A stretch of DNA of 5,373 nt from NCBI RefSeq assembly GCF_001424185.1, contig NZ_LMOM01000073.1, forward strand, positions 1 to 5,373, in the 5' to 3' direction. Shown here in pieces: positions 5,207 to 5,373 of the stretch (positions are counted from its first letter, which is position 1; every line of letters starts with the position of its first letter). The notes below the pieces were generated by a model. The model was not told the DNA's origin and did not search any database. It worked only from the letters and a program-made list of their open reading frames with translations. The stretch is from Deinococcus sp. Leaf326 (GTDB lineage: Bacteria > Deinococcota > Deinococci > Deinococcales > Deinococcaceae). The position numbers and the translations under genes are program-made.

Positions 5207-5212
5207 TACCCT
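5207..5212 (+). promoter_or_regulatory. Likely -10 box of the recombinase gene
   Basis: TACCCT fits the TAnnnT form and ends six bases before ATG 5219, so transcription would begin at or next to the A of the start codon, giving a leaderless mRNA. No ribosome site is present (the gap is CCCCCC). The -35 position falls in the right arm of the inverted repeat (5185-5190, TTAGTC, a poor match), so a protein bound there would affect this promoter. Confidence 0.45.
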
Positions 5213-5218
5213 CCCCCC

Positions 5219-5373
5219 ATGACCCTCGTCCGCCCTACTACCGCGTTAGCCTGGTCGGATCTCACCGACCAAGCGTTACGGGTCCGCGCCACGGAAGCCG
5301 CAGCCACTTACGACACCCAGGCACTCACCCAAGTCCTCACCGCCTACCTCCACCTGCTGGTGTACGTGCTGGA
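5219..5373 (+). CDS. Tyrosine recombinase, N-terminal part, runs off window
   Basis: The ORF begins at ATG 5219 and is open to the right edge (51 complete codons). It starts [20 protein letters not shown] and continues [20 protein letters not shown] and TAYLHL. From memory this matches the N-terminal, SAM-like core-binding region of Deinococcus plasmid integrases of the XerC/XerD type, in which helices of this kind precede the catalytic domain; the Arg-His-Arg-Tyr catalytic residues would lie outside the window. Such enzymes resolve plasmid dimers or integrate elements by cutting at paired 11-bp arms around a 6- to 8-bp spacer. A site of that form lies directly upstream. Every third position is mostly G or C. 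The last residues, LLVYVLE, fit the family less well, so a disruption beyond the edge cannot be excluded. Confidence 0.6.
   Translation, partial: MTLVRPTTALAWSDLTDQALRVRATEAAATYDTQALTQVLTAYLHLLVYVL

Overview
The window looks like an accessory, plasmid-type segment of a GC-rich bacterium, most likely Deinococcus. Three things suggest this: high G/C at third codon positions in the real reading frames; a partial gene at the right edge that resembles the N-terminus of Deinococcus plasmid tyrosine recombinases; and TAnnnT -10-like boxes placed directly before start codons, as in the leaderless promoters common in that genus. The genus is an inference; no rRNA, tRNA or housekeeping gene is present to fix it.

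Layout. Bases 1-549 (+) hold the decayed 3' part of a gene, readable in three frames in turn, followed by a rho-independent terminator (596-651). Bases 652-1570 are noncoding and rich in repeats: a diverged tandem duplication with a 276-bp period carrying iteron-like ATGTAA motifs and a conserved palindrome, then two overlapping GTATCGATAC palindromes, then six 12-bp tandem repeats. This is the best candidate for an undescribed cis-acting locus, such as a replication origin, centromere or operator array. Bases 1637 to about 3204 (-) are a decaying operon: a large gene broken by several frameshifts and a stop, then four small ORFs joined by overlaps, two of them also frameshifted. Bases 3205-3519 show no supportable gene. 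Then come an intact 95-aa winged-helix protein (3520-3807, +) and a 27-aa ORF that looks like the truncated start of another protein.

On the minus strand, 4052-4657 is the best-preserved gene of the window, a 201-aa protein of unknown family whose frame stays open far upstream of its annotated start. A strong hairpin (4824-4847) with a plus-strand T-tract separates it from a second minus-strand ORF fragment (4856-5158). That fragment diverges from a tyrosine recombinase gene entering at 5219 and running off the right edge. Between these two lies a TAA-N6-TTA inverted repeat with the geometry of a Xer-type core site.

Overall, the window reads as a low-selection region: one recombinase, one small DNA-binding protein and one orphan gene remain apparently intact among relics of at least three other transcription units, beside a compact repeat locus that is better preserved than the genes around it.
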